Assembly (NCBI GenBank): GCA_025363475.1
Contig: JANYDS010000067.1
Coordinates: 1-64,000, forward strand
Reading direction: 5' to 3'
DNA from: Terriglobia bacterium
GTDB lineage: Bacteria > Acidobacteriota > Terriglobia > Bryobacterales > Bryobacteraceae
Length of the DNA: 64,000 bases
Shown piece by piece: positions 42,986 through 51,686 of the stretch. Position numbers and translations under genes: made by a program. Position 1 is the stretch's first letter. Every line of letters begins with the position of its first letter. Below the pieces are notes generated by a model, which ran no database searches, was not told the origin of the DNA, and saw only the letters and a list, made by a program, of their open reading frames with translations.

Positions 42986-43987
42986 TCAGGCTGCCGGAAC
43001 GAAGAAACGGATTGAGAAATATACCAGCGCGGCCACAATCGCTGCAGCCGGAATCGTCAGAATCCAGGCCGTAACAATACTGCTGGCCACATTCCATCGG
43101 ACTGCCCGCGTCCGCTGAATCGAACCAACACCCGCAATGGCCCCGGCAATCGCATGGGTGCTCGAAACCGGCAAGCCCAGATAGGTCGCAAACAGAATGG
43201 AAATAGCCGCGCCCGTTTCCGCACAAAAACCACTCCGCGGCTTCAAGCGGGTCAAACGCGTCCCCATCGTGTGTACAATGCGCCAGCCGCCGCTCATCGT
43301 ACCCAAACCAATGGCCGCGCTCGAAGCCAGAATCACCCAGGTTGGTACGGCAAAGTTCTTCTGAAACCCGCCTGCAACCAGCAGTGCCGTGATAATTCCC
43401 ATCGTCTTCTGTGCATCATTCGTGCCATGGGCACAACTAAACAGTGCGGCGGAGAGCAGCTGATACCGCCGGAAATGTTTATCCATGTGCTGCGGAGACC
43501 GGTGGCGGAACAGCCAGTAGACAGCCACCATCAACAGATACGCCATCACCAGCCCGATCACCGGCGACAGCACAATAAACAACAGCGTGGCAGGCCATTT
43601 ACCCACTACCAGCCCGGCAAAACCTGCCTTGGCAAAGGCGGCACCCGCATAGCCCCCAATCAGCGCGTGGGATGAACTGGTAGGCAGCCCCAGATACCAG
43701 GTCAGCAAATCCCAGATAATCGCGCCCAGCAGGCCCGAAAGCACCAGCCATGGCGTAACCACTTCCAGATTTACAAAGCCTTTGCCAATGGTGGCTGCCA
43801 CTCCTGTACCCAGCAGAAATGCAGCGAAAAAATTGAACATCGCGGCCCAGAAAACCGCCACGCCGGGCGACAAAACCCGCGTTGCTACCACCGTTGCAAT
43901 GGAATTGGCGGCATCGTGAAAACCATTGATGTAATCGAAAACGAGGGCTACAAAAATGATAAAGACCGCGAGGCCGAACATGCTCAT
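42986..43987 (-). CDS. pit: Pit-type inorganic phosphate transporter
   Basis: 333 residues, about ten hydrophobic helices in the inverted-repeat PiT fold. Signature repeats: FDYINGFHDAANSIATVVATRVLSP near the N-terminus and CAHGTNDAQKTMGIITALL in the second half, plus GLPTSSSHALIGGYAGAA and GLPVSSTHAIAGAIAGVG. It should bring in phosphate (or metal-phosphate) with protons. The gene follows its DUF47 partner after 11 bases, the standard bacterial pairing. Confidence 0.93.
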   Translation of the reverse strand: MSMFGLAVFIIFVALVFDYINGFHDAANSIATVVATRVLSPGVAVFWAAMFNFFAAFLLGTGVAATIGKGFVNLEVVTPWLVLSGLLGAIIWDLLTWYLGLPTSSSHALIGGYAGAAFAKAGFAGLVVGKWPATLLFIVLSPVIGLVMAYLLMVAVYWLFRHRSPQHMDKHFRRYQLLSAALFSCAHGTNDAQKTMGIITALLVAGGFQKNFAVPTWVILASSAAIGLGTMSGGWRIVHTMGTRLTRLKPRSGFCAETGAAISILFATYLGLPVSSTHAIAGAIAGVGSIQRTRAVRWNVASSIVTAWILTIPAAAIVAALVYFSIRFFVPAA

Positions 43988-43998
43988 AGGGAGGGGAA

Positions 43999-44613
43999 TC
44001 AGCTGTTCTTAACTGCGACGTTCTGAATTACATCTGCCACATCTTCACAACGATCAGTCGTCATTTCAAGGCACTCGCAGATTTCCTTCTGCTTGATCAG
44101 TTCAACCGGATCCGGCTGCGACAAAAACAGCTCGGCCAGCATGTTGCGCTCAATTTTGTCCGCCTGGTTTTCGAGGCGGTTGACTTCAATACAATGCTCC
44201 AGAACCGGCTTCTTGTGGCGCATCGCACTCACCGCTTTCGATATAGCGGTACAGGATTGATCCACAACTTCCGCCAGTTCCGCAATCGCCGCCGGAATCG
44301 GATCCAGCCGGTACGCCACAATGCGGAACGTCACGTCATCAATGCCATCCAGCACGTCATCCAGCTTCGTCGCCAGCATCTGGATATCTTCCGGATCGAA
44401 GGGGGTAATGAAAGTTGATCTCAGACGATGGAAAATATCGTGGATGACATGGTCGCCCTGGTCTTCCAGTTCCGCCATCTCCTCGGCGATGTCCGAAACG
44501 CCCGGATAGCCCGAATGCAGACCCTTTTGCAGCAGCTTCGAGGCCTTGCAGAGAATGTTCGCGTGCTTTTCGAAAAGCTCAAAAAACTTTTCGTCTTTCG
44601 GTAACAGATTCAT
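43999..44613 (-). CDS. DUF47 (PhoU-like) partner of the phosphate transporter
   Basis: 204 residues from ATG 44613, where MNLLPKDEKFFELFEKHANILCKASKLL starts the family; the frame is open 21 codons further upstream but those residues do not fit. It is all-helical, with PhoU-type E/DxxxD-like metal-binding motifs (DQGDHVIHDIFHRL, LDDVLDGIDDVTFRI). DUF47 proteins are thought to regulate low-affinity PiT transporters. First gene of the two-gene operon; the 281-base spacer to smc holds the divergent promoters. Confidence 0.9.
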   Translation of the reverse strand: MNLLPKDEKFFELFEKHANILCKASKLLQKGLHSGYPGVSDIAEEMAELEDQGDHVIHDIFHRLRSTFITPFDPEDIQMLATKLDDVLDGIDDVTFRIVAYRLDPIPAAIAELAEVVDQSCTAISKAVSAMRHKKPVLEHCIEVNRLENQADKIERNMLAELFLSQPDPVELIKQKEICECLEMTTDRCEDVADVIQNVAVKNS

Positions 44614-44862
44614 ATGATCAGATTGCAGTGCCCAAACCAGATTACCTTGACCTTGTACCTGCCGTCCTGAAATCAACGATTGCGAAGCTTTAGACTACCG
44701 ACCCATTATGAATATTTGATTGCAGCAGGGTCACAGTTCCGGTATTTCCCGGTGTCCGTTTTTCCACTGGCATACAACATCTTGTGGAACACCTGAGGAA
44801 AACACATCCTGGAGTGTTCGTGCTACTTTACTTTGCCCGAAATCGCGGTTAGTATGGTGACG

Positions 44863-44881
44863 CTGCCCTCCCAAAGGGCAG
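44863..44881 (+). promoter_or_regulatory. Hairpin abutting the smc ribosome-binding site
   Basis: CTGCCCT (44863-44869) pairs with AGGGCAG (44875-44881) around cccaa. The strong Shine-Dalgarno aggagg starts at 44880, so the last stem base pairs overlap its first bases. It could moderate smc translation or stabilise the 5' end of the message. Only the structure is visible, no ligand site. Confidence 0.45.
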
Positions 44882-44894
44882 GAGGTGTCACTCT

Positions 44895-47800
44895 ATGCTA
44901 AAACTCCGCAAAGTCGAACTCCAGGGCTTCAAATCCTTCTGTGACCGCACCGAACTCCGCTTCAATGGCGGGGGAATCGCGGCTGTAGTCGGCCCCAACG
45001 GCTGCGGCAAGTCGAATCTGAGCGATGCCATCAGCTGGGTGCTCGGCGAACAATCCGCCAAATCCCTCCGCGGCGGACGCATGGAAGATGTCATCTTTGC
45101 CGGCACCAAAGCCCGCAAGCCCGTTGGCATGGCGTCAGTCACCATGGTGCTGGTTGACCCCGTGGCGCAGCACGCGCCCCCGCCCGTAACCATCGATGGG
45201 GAAGACTCCCCTGAAGCCGCCAAGGTGAGGGAAATCGCCCACTCTTCCAAAGCCGGTGAAATTACCATCACCCGCCGCCTGTATCGTTCCGGTGAAAGCG
45301 AATACCTGATTGACGGCCGCCAGGCCCGCCTCCGCGACATCCAGGACATTTTCATGGGTTCCGGCCTCGGCCCGGAAAGCTACGCCATCATCGAGCAGGG
45401 TCGCATCGGCCAGATCCTGTCATCCAAACCGCAGGACCGCCGCGCAGTCATTGAAGAAGCCGCCGGCATCACCAAATATAAGAGCCGCCGCCGCCTCGCC
45501 GAAGCCAAACTCGAAAGTTCCAAGCAAAACCTTGCCCGTGTCTTTGACATCCTCGAAGAAGTCACCCGCCAGGTCAATTCGCTCAAGCGCCAGGCCGCCA
45601 AAGCCAAGCGTTACGGCGAACTCAAGGGCGAGTTGGAAACCCAGCTCCGTACCGTGCTCGCCGGCCGCCACCGTACCCTGAGTGATGAAGCGACCAAAGC
45701 AGCCGCCGCGCTTGAAATCGCTTCTGCGGAACTCAAGGATTCAACAGTACAGGCTCAGGATAAAGATACCGAACGCCAGCGCGCCCAGGAAATTTTCTAT
45801 GCGCTCGAAGCCCAGTTGACTGAGGCACGCAAACAGCAGGCTGACCTGAATGTTGAGAACACGCGCAGTAAAGGTCGCCTCGAAGCCCACGTCCGGGAAG
45901 CCCGCGACATTGAACAGCGCATGTCCGGAGCGGAGCAGGAAACCACCAGCCTCGAAGCCCGTTTGCAGCAGAACGAAACTGAACGCACCGCGTTGGCTCA
46001 AAGCGTCGCAGCTCTCGAAACAGAGATGAGCGAAGTCCGCGCCGGTTTGCTCGAAAAGAATCAAACCCGCGACGGCATTCAGCTCCGTGTGCGTGAAGCC
46101 GAACGCGTCATTGAAGCTTCCCGTTCCCAGATCCTCCGTCTGTTGGGCGAAGCGTCCACCGTTCGCAATCAGATTGCCCAGGCCGATACTTACCTTGCCG
46201 GCATTGAACGCGAACGCACCCGGGTTCAGAGGGATGAAGAGACTTCCGGTGCCGAAATCGCCCGCCTCACCGGCGTCAGAGAGCAGCTCGTACAGCGCAT
46301 CGCCGAACGTCAGGCGGAACTGCAGACAGTGATCGCCGCGCGTCGCCAGACCGAAGAGGGGCTGGTGACTTCCCGTCGCTCAGCTTCCGAGCTTCGCCAG
46401 CAAATCGATCAGCTTCGTGCCGAGGCGTCGCGTCTGCGCGCCAAACGTGAATCGGTTGAGAATATCCTTTCGCACCACAGCTACACCACCGAATCCACGC
46501 GCAAACTGCTCACTGCTCTTGAAAACGGCCGCGCCGGTCAGTTTCGGCCTGAAGGTGTCCTCGCGGATTTCGTCGAAGTGGACCCCGCTTGGGAACGCGC
46601 CTCGGAAGAGTTCCTGCATGATGAACTCGAATACGTCGTGGTACAGAACTGGGATCAGGCGGAGCGCAGTATGACGTTGCTCCGCAGCGAACTGGAAGGT
46701 CGCGCGACTTTCCTTGTAGAAGGTGTTGTTGAAGGTGCTGCCGAGCCTGTCGCAACCGTCGAACCCGGCCTGCCGCGTCTCACAGATTTTATCAAGTTCA
46801 CCAACGGACTCTCCGGCCAGACCCGCAACCTGTTGCCGCGCCTCACCGCCTGCCATCTTGCCGAATCCAGTGATCAGGCACGCGCCATGGCTGACGCATA
46901 TCCTGACCGTTACTTCCTGCTCTCTGACGGCCAGTGCTACAACGGCCGCATGTTGACCGGCGGCAAAAAGAAATCCAGCGGCCCGCTGGTTTTGAAGCGC
47001 GAAATGCGTGAATACGAGCGCTTGCTGGTCGATCAGGAATCTGCCCTCGCCGCCCGTACGGCAGAGCAGGAAGCCCTGCAGCGCCAGTCGCAGGCGCTGG
47101 AAACTGAACTGGAACGCCTCCGTCAGTCTCAGCAGACTTCGGAAAAAGACGCTGTTTCGCTGGACCATGAACAGCGCCGCGCCAATGAAGAATTCAGCCG
47201 AGCCAACTCCCGCGCCGGTATCGCCAAACAGGAACTGGAACGGCTGAAGCGCGAAGAAGAACGCGCCCACCAGAACCGCGCCCAGAACATGACCCTGGCT
47301 GAGCAGAAAGATGCCGACCGCGTGTCGCGTGAAGAGGCTCTTGAAGCCCTGCGTGACCAGCTGGAAGGTGCTCAGGCCGAAGCCCAGCGGATCGGGGAAG
47401 ATCATTCCGTCCTCCGCGCCAAGCTTGCCGCTGTCGAAGAGCGGCACCGTGGCGAACGGGCTGCGTATGGGCGGCTCGAAAACCAGTTCCGTGAGATGTC
47501 GAACCGTCGCCAGCAGCTGACTTCTGAGGTACAGCGCTGGGGCGAAAATCGCTCTCGTATTCTCAACGAAAATATTGAACTCGATCAGAAAATTACACTC
47601 ATTGCAGAGCAGCTGACCGCTACTGAACGCTCAGTGCTCGAACTGTCGGAACAGGATGCTCGGCAGCGTGCGGCACTCTCCTCAAATGATGAAATCCTGC
47701 GTGAACTCCGTGTACGGATTGAAGCGGGTCACGCGCGCCGTTCAGAAATCGAGATTGAATATACGCGCCGCCAGTCGGAACTGCAGTTCCTTGATGAAAC

Positions 47801-48524
47801 CAGCCGCAAGGAATTGAATATCGCGGTGGCTGAACTCGAACTGCCGGAAGATACTTCACCCGAAGTGCTGCAGGCGGCGGAACTTTCGTATCAGGAAACG
47901 AAGACGAAAATCGAAAACCTGGGTGCCGTGAACCCCACCGCGTGGGATGAATTCCAGGAAGCCCAGCAGCGTCATGATTTCCTTACGGCGCAAAGGCAGG
48001 ATCTGCTCGATTCCATCCGCGATACCGAGCGCGCGATCCAGGAAATCGACGAATATTCCAAGGTTCGTTTCACAGAAGCGTTCCGCGCCATCAATGAGAA
48101 TTTCAAACAGGCGTTTCAGACCCTGTTCGGAGGCGGGGCCGGAGAGATGCAGCTTACGGATGAAACCAACATCAATGACAGCGGCATCGATATTATCGCT
48201 TCACCTCCTGGCAAGAAGCTGCAGAATGTCCTGCTGCTTTCAGGTGGAGAGAAAGCCCTCACGGCCCTCTCGTTGCTGATGGCCATTTTCAAATACCAGC
48301 CGAGCCCTTTCTGTGTGCTGGACGAAGTGGACGCCCCGCTTGATGAAGCGAATATCGGTCGCCTGACCCGTCTGCTGACGGAAATGGCAATTGATACGCA
48401 GTTCATTATCATCACGCATTCAAAGAAGACGATGGAATCGGCCCAGTCGATGTATGGCGTGACCATGCAGGAAGCTGGCGTGTCCAAGCTGGTGAGTGTG
48501 AAATTCCACCATCAGGCTGCGTGA
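44895..48524 (+). CDS. smc: Chromosome segregation protein SMC
   Basis: 1209 residues, full length for bacterial SMC. N-terminal ATPase half: KVELQGFKSFCDRTEL, Walker A GPNGCGKSNLSDAISWVLGEQS. A long coiled coil occupies about 170-500 and 690-1030. The hinge lies about 520-665 (GVLADFVEVDPAWERASEEFL, LLSDGQCYNGRMLTGG). C-terminal half: signature LLSGGEKALTALSLLMAIF, Walker B PFCVLDEVDAPLDEAN and IITHSKKTME. It would act with ScpA/ScpB, not encoded here, in chromosome compaction. Strong ribosome site aggaggtg. The coiled-coil region gives long open antisense frames that are not genes. Confidence 0.98.
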   Translation: MLKLRKVELQGFKSFCDRTELRFNGGGIAAVVGPNGCGKSNLSDAISWVLGEQSAKSLRGGRMEDVIFAGTKARKPVGMASVTMVLVDPVAQHAPPPVTIDGEDSPEAAKVREIAHSSKAGEITITRRLYRSGESEYLIDGRQARLRDIQDIFMGSGLGPESYAIIEQGRIGQILSSKPQDRRAVIEEAAGITKYKSRRRLAEAKLESSKQNLARVFDILEEVTRQVNSLKRQAAKAKRYGELKGELETQLRTVLAGRHRTLSDEATKAAAALEIASAELKDSTVQAQDKDTERQRAQEIFYALEAQLTEARKQQADLNVENTRSKGRLEAHVREARDIEQRMSGAEQETTSLEARLQQNETERTALAQSVAALETEMSEVRAGLLEKNQTRDGIQLRVREAERVIEASRSQILRLLGEASTVRNQIAQADTYLAGIERERTRVQRDEETSGAEIARLTGVREQLVQRIAERQAELQTVIAARRQTEEGLVTSRRSASELRQQIDQLRAEASRLRAKRESVENILSHHSYTTESTRKLLTALENGRAGQFRPEGVLADFVEVDPAWERASEEFLHDELEYVVVQNWDQAERSMTLLRSELEGRATFLVEGVVEGAAEPVATVEPGLPRLTDFIKFTNGLSGQTRNLLPRLTACHLAESSDQARAMADAYPDRYFLLSDGQCYNGRMLTGGKKKSSGPLVLKREMREYERLLVDQESALAARTAEQEALQRQSQALETELERLRQSQQTSEKDAVSLDHEQRRANEEFSRANSRAGIAKQELERLKREEERAHQNRAQNMTLAEQKDADRVSREEALEALRDQLEGAQAEAQRIGEDHSVLRAKLAAVEERHRGERAAYGRLENQFREMSNRRQQLTSEVQRWGENRSRILNENIELDQKITLIAEQLTATERSVLELSEQDARQRAALSSNDEILRELRVRIEAGHARRSEIEIEYTRRQSELQFLDETSRKELNIAVAELELPEDTSPEVLQAAELSYQETKTKIENLGAVNPTAWDEFQEAQQRHDFLTAQRQDLLDSIRDTERAIQEIDEYSKVRFTEAFRAINENFKQAFQTLFGGGAGEMQLTDETNINDSGIDIIASPPGKKLQNVLLLSGGEKALTALSLLMAIFKYQPSPFCVLDEVDAPLDEANIGRLTRLLTEMAIDTQFIIITHSKKTMESAQSMYGVTMQEAGVSKLVSVKFHHQAA

Positions 48525-48632
48525 AGCTTGAGTAGCTCCCGGAACAGAGACTCCTGGACAAGCGGACGGCAAGCGTTTCATGATCGCCACGACAGCTGCC
48601 TCTGCCCGCCCACCGGAGCTTACGCGTGTCTG

Positions 48633-48989
48633 TCAGCGAGTCTTTGCAGCGGGCGCCGGAAAGGCGTCAACCCCTATGACTTCACCGGCTTTGACCACTT
48701 CGACCGCCTGCCGTATAGCCTCGAAGGCGGGCTGGAACGATCCAATCTTATTGTCCGGAACGCGGGCTACTACAACCCCAAGACCGAATTTGGCGAGCTT
48801 TTGCTGGTTTTTCAGATTTCCGTCAATCGTCAACATCAGGTCGAAGCTTTCCTGCGCCCGGCGAACCAATGGGCCGTCTTTGAGGCCTTCCCATCCCATC
48901 TGGCTCACGGTTCGGACGAAATGCTCCCCAAATGCTGCACGCACCCCTGCATTCACGCATTTATCCAGCAGAATGCGGATTATACGCAC
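48633..48989 (-). CDS. DUF5615 PIN-like toxin candidate
   Basis: 118 residues. ILLDKCVNAGVRAAF carries the first acidic position of a PIN/Mut7-C-like fold. The middle has VRRAQESFDLMLTIDGNL (second acidic Asp) and LAKFGLGVVVARVPDNK. The start overlaps the upstream DUF433 gene by 10 bases. DUF433/DUF5615 pairs are regarded as toxin-antitoxin-like. RNase activity is inferred from the fold only. The 108 bases between this gene and smc show nothing recognisable. Confidence 0.78.
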   Translation of the reverse strand: MRIIRILLDKCVNAGVRAAFGEHFVRTVSQMGWEGLKDGPLVRRAQESFDLMLTIDGNLKNQQKLAKFGLGVVVARVPDNKIGSFQPAFEAIRQAVEVVKAGEVIGVDAFPAPAAKTR

Positions 48990-49210
48990 GCCAACAAGTG
49001 CTCTTTGGCAAGTTCTAGAAACTGAATCGCCTGTTTGCGCGAAACTGGGGGGAACCCCTCAAGGAATTGATCCAGCGTGGCATTACCTTCGAAATGATCG
49101 ATCAGCGCCTGTACCGGCACACGTGTCCCCGTGAAGCACGGAACGCCGCTCATCCGTTCCGGGTCTGACCATACGATCTCGTGCAGCAGTGCCTCTTGAT
49201 CGACCGTCAT
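48980..49210 (-). CDS. DUF433 antitoxin candidate
   Basis: 76 residues with the DUF433 winged-helix-like signature: IVWSDPERMSGVPCFTGTRVPVQALIDHFEGNATLDQFLEGFPPVSRKQAIQFL. It likely binds both its promoter and the adjacent PIN-like protein. First gene of the pair. The 240-base spacer up to the kinase pseudogene shows no second convincing gene. Confidence 0.85.
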   Translation of the reverse strand: MTVDQEALLHEIVWSDPERMSGVPCFTGTRVPVQALIDHFEGNATLDQFLEGFPPVSRKQAIQFLELAKEHLLACV

Positions 49211-49450
49211 ACTTTCCCTGAATATATCGCAATCAAGGCCCGGACCCGACCCGGCGCGTTTTCGGCGCTATTTCCTAAGCAGCGCAAGGACATCCAGTTC
49301 TGCACCACGTTTCGCGGCGTACGGGAGCCTTTGAAGGATTGGCCTGGCACTCGCAGTTGGCGAATGCGGCGTCCCGGTCTCCGGCGCATCCCTTCACCCC
49401 GCCAGCCATCTCACTGTCTTATATTTGATTGAAGCCCTAACGGGACCCAC

Positions 49451-50418
49451 ATGGACATTAAGCCCGGCGACAAACTCGGCCGCTACCAAGTCCTTTCGCC
49501 TGTCGGCGAAGGCGGGATGGGTGAAGTATGGAAGGCGCGCGACACCCAACTGGACCGCGATGTGGCGGTGAAGGTTTCGAAGGCAGCGTTTACCGCACGG
49601 TTTGAACGGGAAGCGCGGGCCATCGCGGCATTCAATCATCCGAATATCTGCCAGGTTCACGATGTGAGTCCGAACTATATCGTGATGGAACTGATCGAAG
49701 GGGTTCCGCTCACGGGTCCGATGCCCGTGGAAAAAGCCGTCTCGTATGCCGGTCTGATTCTTGATGCTCTTGACGCGGCGCGCCACAAGGGTTTCGCGCA
49801 TCGCGATCTGAAGCCTGCCAACATTCTAGTAACGAAACAAGGTCTGAAGCTGCTCGATTTCGGACTGGCGAAAAAAACAGTTGGGCTGGGGGATGACGAC
49901 AGAACTCTCGGCGCAGTGAGCATCTCCGGGCAGGCAAGCCCGAGAGTTTCCTGCAAACTCCGGCGGACGAGCGCCAGGCAACCTTTTCCCCCGACGGTCG
50001 CTGGCTGGCCTATGCGTCGGACGAGTCGGGCAAGTATGAGGTGTATGTGCGGGCCGTTTCCGCAAAGAGCTCTCCAGACAATGGAGGAAAGTGGCAGGTC
50101 TCGAACGCGAGTGGCATGCAGCCGGTCTGGTCGGGCAATGGGCATGAACTGTTCTTCAGGGCCGGCGAAAACGGGGTTATGGTAACCACGTACTCCGCGA
50201 ACGGGGATTTGTTTGTCCCGGAAAAGCCGCGCGCATGGTCCGGCCGGCAACTGGCGAACATTGGAGCGATTGCCAGCTTCGATCTCGCGCCGGACGGCAG
50301 GCGTATCGCTGCGATCATGCCGGTGGAAAAGCCAGAAGATCAGCAGCCGCAGAGTTACATGACCTTTCTCCTGAACTTCGCCGACGAACTGCAGCGCAAA
50401 GCGCCTGTGGGGAAATAG
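49451..50418 (+). pseudogene. Serine/threonine kinase-PD40 gene with internal deletion
   Basis: The N-terminal 155 or so codons are a Hanks-type kinase: GRYQVLSPVGEGGMGEVW (Gly loop), VAVKV (Lys), HRDLKPANILV (catalytic loop), LLDFGLAKK (DFG). After AVSISGQ at about 49930 the activation segment and C-lobe are missing. A different frame begins: GKPESFLQTPADERQATFSPDGRWLAYASDESGKYEVYVR and onward to the stop at 50418. That is the end of a WD40-like PD40/TolB propeller as found in full-length acidobacterial kinases of about 850-900 residues. The deletion removed the middle and put the two parts out of frame. A truncated protein of 244 residues could still be made but would lack the C-lobe. Confidence 0.8.
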
Positions 50419-50505
50419 ACAGCGCATCGTTCGTTCACGTATTGGATGAAGGTTTCAGACGCACATCGCGCCGGGGACCTGCAGGCAAGGCAGCAGAACC
50501 GTGGC

Positions 50506-50546
50506 GCACGCACTCGTGCGTGCCGCGTCGAGACTCATCTCGACGC
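50506..50546. repeat. Two-hairpin palindromic element (REP-like), copy 1
   Basis: Hairpin A: GCACGCAC (50506-50513), 2-base loop, GTGCGTGC (50516-50523). Hairpin B: GCGTCGAGA (50525-50533), loop ctca, TCTCGACGC (50538-50546). Both stems are perfect. The unit opens with gtggc and sits in the 182-base gap between the kinase pseudogene and a convergent secreted-protein gene; the rest of that gap holds nothing I can assign. The architecture (GTGGC, short-loop hairpin, GCC, second hairpin) is shared with the element at 53800-53847 read on the minus strand. Confidence 0.7.
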
Positions 50547-50600
50547 CTGTACATGTTTGTGAGAAAATCCGTCGGTACCCGGTCGTCACGCGAGCCAGAG

Positions 50601-51515
50601 TCAGTGGGCCGGGGCTTCCTTCGCTTCCGCCGCCTTCTTCGCGCTGGATTGCACCTCCGCGATGTTGGCCGTGTCCCGCTCTCCCTCATTGCAGACGTAT
50701 TCCAGAATGTCCGTATCAGGCAGAAGATTCTCCCGGATCTTCACCGTCACAGGCTTAGTCAGCGCCTCCGGATCGTCCACCGTAATCTCCAAGTCCATGT
50801 GCCCGAAATCGATGCGGGTAAACCGCTCCTGAAAGCGGATTTTTTCGCTGTGCAGGTGGCCGCCAGGCAGACCCTGTTTGTCGTTGTAGCCGTTCGAGTC
50901 AACAACCAGCGTGTCACCGTCCCAGTGACCGGCCGAATACCCGAGCCATGACGAGAACGGGTCCTCTGGCAGCGCGCGTCCGTCGAGATGAATCCAGCGG
51001 AAGTTGCCGTCCATCTCGTAATAGATTCCGAGCTCTTTAGCCGTCTGCATCACCTTAAACGGGCGAATATTGAAGTACTTGGCCGGCATTGCGTAGGGCA
51101 GACAGTGTAGCGTCGAATAACGTTCGTTGACGCCTGACTGCCTTACTTTCGCCTCATGCGCCCTCCACTCGGGCCGGATCGGTTCCTCACCGCGCTTGTA
51201 GTCGATGAACAGGTTGAGGAAATACTTGTTCATGTCCCTGATGTCGTCGCCTGCGGTCGCTTGCGGTCCATTGGCTTGAGCCGCACCGTAGAGGCGTTCG
51301 ATCTCGCCGGGCGCTGAATGCTCCACGGCCCACACGCCCGAAAGGTCGGGGTGTCCGTCGGAGGTGCGCGGTGTCCTGGCGATCAGGTCCGGCTTGCCAC
51401 CCTTCATCGGGGTGTCCTTCTCGTGATAAAACAGCCACTGGGCGTTGGCACTCGTCAGAGAACCGGCCAGCAGCAGGACCAGCGGCAATGATGGAAAGCG
51501 CATCCTGTTCTTCAT
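50601..51515 (-). CDS. Secreted protein of unknown function
   Basis: 304 residues. Signal peptide about 1-26 (FPSLPLVLLLAGSLTSANAQ). The mature part begins with a PRTSDGHPDLSGVWAVE motif common in a large family of exported Acidobacteriota and gammaproteobacterial proteins. IRPFKVMQTAKELGIYYEMDGNFRWIHLDGR, GHWDGDTLVVDSNGYND and HSEKIRFQERFTR follow, the family's recurring blocks. The function is not known. The C-terminus is Ala/Lys-rich. Divergent from the helicase gene. Confidence 0.75.
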   Translation of the reverse strand: MKNRMRFPSLPLVLLLAGSLTSANAQWLFYHEKDTPMKGGKPDLIARTPRTSDGHPDLSGVWAVEHSAPGEIERLYGAAQANGPQATAGDDIRDMNKYFLNLFIDYKRGEEPIRPEWRAHEAKVRQSGVNERYSTLHCLPYAMPAKYFNIRPFKVMQTAKELGIYYEMDGNFRWIHLDGRALPEDPFSSWLGYSAGHWDGDTLVVDSNGYNDKQGLPGGHLHSEKIRFQERFTRIDFGHMDLEITVDDPEALTKPVTVKIRENLLPDTDILEYVCNEGERDTANIAEVQSSAKKAAEAKEAPAH

Positions 51516-51686
51516 GCTCTGCCCGGCAGTCTATCATTCGCCGTGCGCCCTTGTCTTGCCTTGATCCGCAAGATCAAGACGTCATGAGCGTAATCTGAGA
51601 ACACTGCTATCCTGAAAGGTGTCAACGTTCAGGTTTCTTGTTTTGCCGGGTGCTCCTCTGCCGGCTGGAAGAACTGAACACAATCA

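Noticed and set aside
44833-44855. TTGCCC...TAGTAT as an smc promoter
   Set aside because: The spacing is only 11 bases, too short for a sigma-70 promoter.
46380-47447. 355-codon antisense frame within smc
   Set aside because: It lies under the coiled-coil half of a complete SMC protein; a typical shadow of Glu/Ala/Arg-rich codons.
49274-49430. Minus-strand frame ending AAKRGAELDVLALLRK between the DUF433 gene and the kinase pseudogene
   Set aside because: About 40 codons with no start, ribosome site or family match; could be chance.
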